Positions 57,800-64,000 of a stretch of DNA of 64,000 bases are shown here, in pieces. Origin of the DNA: Symsagittifera roscoffensis (taxonomy: Eukaryota; Xenacoelomorpha; Acoela; Convolutidae); the NCBI RefSeq assembly GCF_963678635.1, contig NC_087063.1:25426701-25490700 (forward strand), written 5' to 3'. A program made the position numbers and the translations under genes. Positions within the stretch are counted from its first letter, which is position 1, and each line of letters starts with the position of its first letter. The notes below the pieces were generated by a model. The model saw only the letters and a program-made list of their open reading frames with translations, made no database searches and was not told the origin of the DNA.

Positions 57800-60700
57800 A
57801 TGGAACTAAGCCAGTGATTGAGCTGAAAACAAATTGATCTGAAAGATTAAAAATGCGTAATTTAACAAATGAAGTTCACTGTTGTACATCTTTAGTTACT
57901 GGACGTTTCCTAAATTATCACAGAGCAGCCAGCAGGATTTTTGTCTGAAGACAATCGAACTGACTTGGTGATTCCCGTTTTTTCGGCGACAGCAAACTCG
58001 GATTCACGATGGAACTTTCAGATATGGTTCGATCAGTTCCTCATGGCTGTGAGTGTAAAAGAAAACGTGAACCTAACCTAGAATTACTGTTGGAAGACGC
58101 GAAAGCAGTCAAAGAGAAACCGGAACCGAGACCAGAAACAGCTCAAACGCGAGAAGATACAACTGCCATAGCAGCTCGTGAAACGAGGGACAGATTGGCA
58201 AGATACAAGGTCCTACTGGTAAACGAAGAAAGAATAGAGAGAGAGGACTAAAAAGTACGAAAACGCCTAGTGTCAAGGCTCTTTTTCGCTTTATTAACAG
58301 AGGGGAAAAACCGATTTGTATAGAAGAACCCGCACGTGGAAATTGCAAAACTAGAGTTCAAAGAAATCATGACATTAGCCAAAATTGTGTTTAAAAAACC
58401 ACAGAGTATCACGTATGAAAGATACAAACTCTTTAATAGATCGCAAGAGCCGGGAAAGACTCTGGAAGCATTCCACGCGGAACTACCTGCACAAGCATCA
58501 AAGTACGATTTATATACACTAGAAGACGAGTTGGTAAGATATTTATTTATCTCTAAAAAGCGGAACCCCGTATTTCAAAATACGTGAACATTTGAAACAC
58601 TGAGCCCATAGGAATTACTGCAGCGGGCATTAAATTTCGAGCAAAGCAAGCTAACAACACAAGGTTTTCAGAAATCAAACGCAGGTACTGAATCAGCAAT
58701 ACAAAAATCCGGATGAACGCAAAATAAAATCAAAAAAGAGCCCATAATTGCCGTAGAAAATAGGGGCCAGTCAATAGGGGACCAGACAGAGATCAATTTA
58801 GGAGAAGGCGACCAGAAGGGAGGATGAATACCAAGACAAATACAGAAAAAAAACCATGCAACTGGTGCGGTAGAATTTTCACGGAAAGTCATCTTAAAGT
58901 TGCCCAGCATGGAAAAATCGTGAAGAAACTGCAATAAAGCGATTAGCTTTGCCGGATGTGTAGATCTCCATAAGGAAATGAAATAACCGAGGCCAAGCTG
59001 AGTTTCGAAGAGGAATGTATTCGGATACAAACCTTCGACTCGTGCAACGAACCTGAAATAATGTCAGTGGAAGCGAATGTCCGCCAAATGGATAAGGTAA
59101 AAAAATATATCCAGAATATGTTGGCCGATAAAAATAAAATCCGAAGGTATGAAATCCTTAAAAACACTAAATCGAATCGATAACCAGATCATCAACATGA
59201 CAGTTGACACGGGGAGTCTAGTATCCTTCCTAAGTTGGACAACAGTGAAACAAATTTCGGATTTTTCGCAAAAGACAACATTTGGCCTAGCAGAAAACCA
59301 AAAGCTGCTAGCACAGTTCGTGGATTACAATAAACACTCAATCGTGATACTTGGGATTCTAAAAGCGGACATACGCTCTGCGGGTTGGAAAGTACGAAAT
59401 GCTGCATTGCTAATGACAGAGCGAGTGGGGATCAGCACTACGCAAAAACCAGCTCAAAAAGAAAGGTCGAGCTTTGACGTGCTACTGTGCGAGCAGTCGG
59501 AAGGTTGGAAACGAAAATTTTATTCAAGTCATAAGGATCTATGCGACCGACAAGGCCGGTCCATAAACCACCTAGTAAACACGAAGTTGAAAAATCATTG
59601 TGTCTCATTCAAGAAAAGGGCAGGTGAATCCCGATACATATACAAGATAAAGTTGAAAAAGGACTGGAAACGTTTTTGGTAGAGATTCCAATTGAGGGGT
59701 TAGACAAGTGTAAAAGTGAATGTTTTATCGCCCTAATAGTCATTGCAGTAAAAAAGACACTTTTATCAAGTTAGCATTAGATGCAAAACCGTTGAACAGA
59801 CAGTTATTCAATAACAAGTATCAAATGCCAAACGTGACGAACTACTGGATGGGGAAAGCCAAATTGCAACTACACAGGCAGGAGGTACACAATACTTTAC
59901 ATTACTTGATCTCAAATATGCGTACAGCTAATTGAAACTGATTGCAGAGACAGCGAAACAATGCATTTTTAACATCGTTGGGGGCATGCGACGAGTACTT
60001 ATAGATTCCTTACAGGTTTCAATGGTCTAGCCGATATGGCAGCGGAGTTCCAAAAAGCTATGCACCGTACTATACATAACACGAAAAATACGTTTTGCTT
60101 TTTGGATGATATACTAATACTTTCAAAAGGAAATGAAACCGAACATACACAATTGGTGACAGACGTGTTAGAAAAATTGGAAAAAGAAAATATATCCCTC
60201 AAATTCTCGAAATGTGGTTTTTTCATGAATGAGCTGAATTGACCAGGACATATATTGTCAGAAAACGTAATCACACCTAAAATCGCACAAACAGAGGCAA
60301 CATTGAAACTGAATTACCCAAAGTCACTGAACCAGCTTAGTTCATTCATGGGTATCCTAAACCAATCGTCTAAGTTTATTCCAAATGCAGCAAATTTAAC
60401 GGACAAATTTCGCCCATTGCGCCGGGAAGAGAACAAAAAAAATTAAGAAGTATAAAAGAACTAATGAGAAAGTTTGAATGGGAAGAGGAGCATTCCGTGA
60501 CATTCAAGGAGATAAAAAAGGCAATAGTGAACATAACAACAGTAAATTATTACAATCCCTCTAAAGAGACACGGGTCAAATGTGACGCTAGCCATAGCGG
60601 TCGATGAACGTCCCCTTAGCAAAAATCGGGTGATGAGGATTGGGTTCATAACTCATTTGCGTCTCATTATTTGAACGTACAAGAAAAAAATACTCGACAG

Positions 60701-63700
60701 ATGAACTGGAACTGCTTGCAGATGTGTGGTTGGTGGATTGGTTTAAAAATCCACCAACCAAGCAAAAAGTTCGTAATGTTAATCCATCACAATGCCGTAA
60801 CATCGGCTTTAGAAGGCAATTGCTTGAACAAAACTTACCAATCACGGCTAACTCGCTGGATAGATAGGATACTACCATACCATTTTATAAAAGTACACAA
60901 TCCAGGCAAGGACATGCAAGTCGTCGATTTTTCACCGAGAGAACCGAACGGCCAAATATTCTGGCATGAAATTGAATTAGATGCACGCATTAAGAATACA
61001 CACGGTTGCTGTAGCAATCAAAATGGTCCGAAACGAGCAAAGCTCAATCGGAACAAAAATTTTCCAAACTCACGACTCTCAAAATTGCAACAAAACAGTT
61101 TTTGTAAATTCTCTTGTTCAATCCAGTCGGTTAATTCAATAAAACAAAAAGTTACTCAAAAAAAAAAGAACTGAATAGCGATAAAGTAAGAAAGAAAACA
61201 GTCAAGATCGAGGAGAAGAGAAAGCAACAAGAAAGAGGTACTGTCACAAAGTACGAGGTTGGCCGAAACAACATTTCAGAAACACGAAAAGTAAAGAAAG
61301 GACAGTGAGCTCATCGGATTCAGAGAGTTCAGATGAAGTAACTGCAAGAGCAGTGACTTGGAAAGAAGATGCCACAGAACAAACGATTTTGTTGTCGTTC
61401 TGGAACCTGATTAGCGGAGACGCAGAATGCCATCCTGGGAACCTGCTAGAGCTGGAAGCGGCTACAGAGGTTGTACAAGAAAACCCAAACAACAGAGGAG
61501 ACAGGATCAATACAGAAGCGGGAACCATTGTTGAAGTAGCCTTATATGCCGAGGACAACGATTGCAACCCAGAGGTCAGTGGAGTGCAGCAAAGTAAAAG
61601 AATCAGCCATTCTTCCAGGAAGAATTACTTAAAGAAGACAGAACATCTCGGGGACGTTGGACTATTTAGCCTATCAAAACTGTTTGATAAGAATTTGCTG
61701 GCGGAGTTAGTTTGCCTACGACATGTCATCGAAAGAATTGATCAACAGGGATTCGATCTAATGGTCCGATATACGAATTCGCTGTGGAGCCAAATGTCAG
61801 TCATTGACGACTGCATACTGGTTGATAACCGCTTAGCAGTCCCTGGACAACTTAGGCCCGCCGTAATAAAACAAACCCAACCGAGGTCATCCGATTCAGG
61901 AGGCCATGCCCGACACCTCAAACTGTTTGTAGTGGCCTTACATGCACAAAAACATCATCAACTTAGCTGAAAAATGTAGAGAGTAGACAAGATATGGTAA
62001 GAATGCTAAATATAACATTCCCAAAATTTCTGATGAATCCCTTGCGCTGCTCACGCAGCCGGGCCAAGAATTCCAATTGGACTATGCAGGTCCCTTAGAA
62101 GATCATAAAGGGAAAAAGATATACTGTAAGTTTCCATCAGTCAAAGTTACCAAGTCGACGGGGGAAAATCTTCAACAAGATTTTTACGCTCATACCTTGA
62201 CAGACATGGAATAACACAGTCAATAAAAACAGACCAATTTTCGGGGTTTAAAAGGAAAGCGATGGAAAAATTCTGTCTCGACAATAACAAAAATTCTGTC
62301 CGTTGGCCGATCACCGTGGTTGCGAGCTAATAGAAAGGACAATACAGACAACTAAAAATGATGACTTGGTGTTATGTTGTTAGAAGAAAACGTAACAACA
62401 AAAAAACTCTGCCTTAGAATAACCATACGCGACCTGAGATGGATATAAACCATTCAACAATCACCATTCGAGCCACACCTCGGCCCACATCCAAAAAAAT
62501 GAGTTGAACATCATAAGGGATTTACTCTTATCAAATTCTGAACGTTTAGATAAACGGCATCTGTAGAGGTCAGCGCTCACAGCCAGTCAGCTAAGAAGAA
62601 GCATCAACCGATGACGCGACAATCCGGAAAAATGTACAGAAAGGACAAAACAGTCGAGAAGAGTGCCCGCTGTTTGAGCGGCAAAAAAAAATCCGCGCGA
62701 GACAGAGAACGGGGACGGACAGTCAAGACGTTTTTGGAGGCTAACGCAAAGTGGAACGCATCCGATCTCAGAAGAATTGTTGACGAAACGAGGACTTTAA
62801 ACCCGGAGCTACCTAAGAAATTTTTGTCATGAGAAAAGGGTTAACGTGGTGTCGGAGATCCCTACAACTGTCAAGACAGCAGCTGGATCCATTTATTGCA
62901 GAAGCGATATAGCCAGGGCCACAATTCCGGTACAGGACTGGCAACTTTGGGACCAAAAGGAGGTCAGAAGAATAAGGTAAAAAGCCCCCTCGAAGAACCA
63001 TAATGCAAATATTAGCGCCAAGAGATCGAACCCCCGCTGGAGAGCCACAAGACAGGAACCAGGACATAGCCAGAGAAAATTCGAAACAGCATTACAGTAG
63101 TGTTATCAAAAGAAACGGAAGTAAGAGGTGGCCTTAACGTGGCCGTCAAAAAAGCAAAAATGAATAATGTGGGTTAGACCAAAACCTCAGGAGGAAGTGT
63201 GATTGAGCCAAAACTGAAAAAAAAAATCAAGAGAAAAAGAAGAATAAAGCTGCAGCGGCAACAACCACAAAAATCCCGTTCAAGATGCTCGAAATTGAAA
63301 GGCCAAAAGAGAGCGCTGAACCGAGCAGCTCCACGCCGAAGAAGTTCAGCAGTCTAAAAAAAGAATAGACAGAGACATTCTCCGAACAACATTGTAAACC
63401 TTTTTCAAAATCAAGACGGCTCCCGAAGAGTGGGAGAAACTAGCAGATCAGGTCTTAACACGAGGAATCCAGAAGACTGCAGAAAAGATCATTTGGTCGA
63501 AAGAGACATCAGAAGAGTCCAGTTCTGTCGTACATAACACCCCACCTGGATTTTCTGAGAAATCATTTGCAGAAGACCCGACAGGCTCTAAAGTACGATG
63601 CAGCAACCGGGCAAACAAGAAGCAGGGACCCAAAAAACTAGAGAGCCCAATAAAATATTCCGTTAAAGAAATCAGCCCAAAGGCGGATATTGTCGATTTG

Positions 63701-64000
63701 AACAAAGTTGCGTTAGAAACCTGCCGACTTAAGTTAGCTAATTTCCAAACGCAGACAGACAAACCGACGAAGCCGAGATTGGGGCTTTTGGAAAGGAATT
63801 TGTTCAGACGAAAATTTGGATACGCAGCACTCGTCATATTCAGGACTTGGGACTCAAGACTGATGGTACCATTAAACATGGAACGGTAAGAAGCCAAAAA
63901 CTCAATTGTTGAAAAAATCACAACAAAGCTGAGTACAAAATTTCCTATTCTATTACACAAACTTCAAATATATTAAAATGACAAAACTTTCCTTGTCCTC
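57800..64000 (+). mobile_element. Ty3/Gypsy retroelement fossil, right end outside window
   Basis: Parts in the expected order: a primer-binding-site-like TGGTGATTCCCG (57966-57977), gag-like region (~58010-58650), zinc-knuckle remnant (~58850-58980), aspartic protease with a VDTGS motif (~59190-59420), reverse transcriptase with FLDDILI (~59700-60450), RNase H (~60450-60960), integrase (~61660-62340), and a basic downstream region of unknown nature (~62600-63960). A 5' LTR should end just before 57960 but I cannot bound it; the 3' LTR is not in the window. The element is broken in many places, well over ten, and no part looks functional. Old by its decay. It is A-rich on the + strand, unlike the T-rich host sequence. 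Confidence 0.88.

Overview
The window looks like nuclear DNA from an invertebrate animal. It is AT-rich, with T-rich non-coding sequence on the + strand, GT-AG introns, tRNA-derived SINE-like repeats, decayed LINEs and a decayed Ty3/Gypsy element. Three conserved eukaryotic genes are recognisable, all on the + strand: the 3' half of ATR (checkpoint kinase), POLRMT (mitochondrial RNA polymerase) and a TDRD3-like gene (OB-fold/RGG protein, partner of topoisomerase 3-beta). I cannot name the species.

Layout. 1-4539: ATR, entering from the left, with two exons visible. 4540-14261: a repeat-rich desert with SINE-like copies, three LINE relics (one on the - strand), a small element with direct terminal repeats lodged inside another dispersed repeat, and an array of degenerate ~170-bp tandem repeats. 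14262-54035: four head-to-tail, nearly identical units of about 9,943 bp. Each unit holds an intronless POLRMT frame of 1,321 codons and the first coding exon of the TDRD3-like gene, plus the same set of small repeats. 54036-55158: the end of the last TDRD3 intron and the only terminal exon, so only unit 4 has a complete TDRD3-like gene. 55159-57770: mostly empty. About 57800 to the window end: a broken Ty3/Gypsy retroelement.

The quadruplicated block is the main feature. All three internal unit junctions are identical, which points to one founding duplication (junction with about 1 bp of homology) followed by expansion through unequal recombination. An over-expanded assembly cannot be excluded from sequence alone. 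The copies are not equivalent. Units 1 and 2 share a CGA-to-TGA change (codon 912 of POLRMT) that removes the whole catalytic half, while units 3 and 4 are open. Units 1-3 have TDRD3 exon 1 with its splice donor but no terminal exon.

The genes do not form an obvious pathway. ATR acts in nuclear replication-stress signalling, POLRMT transcribes mitochondrial DNA, and TDRD3 acts with TOP3B on R-loops and mRNA. Their grouping is probably positional.
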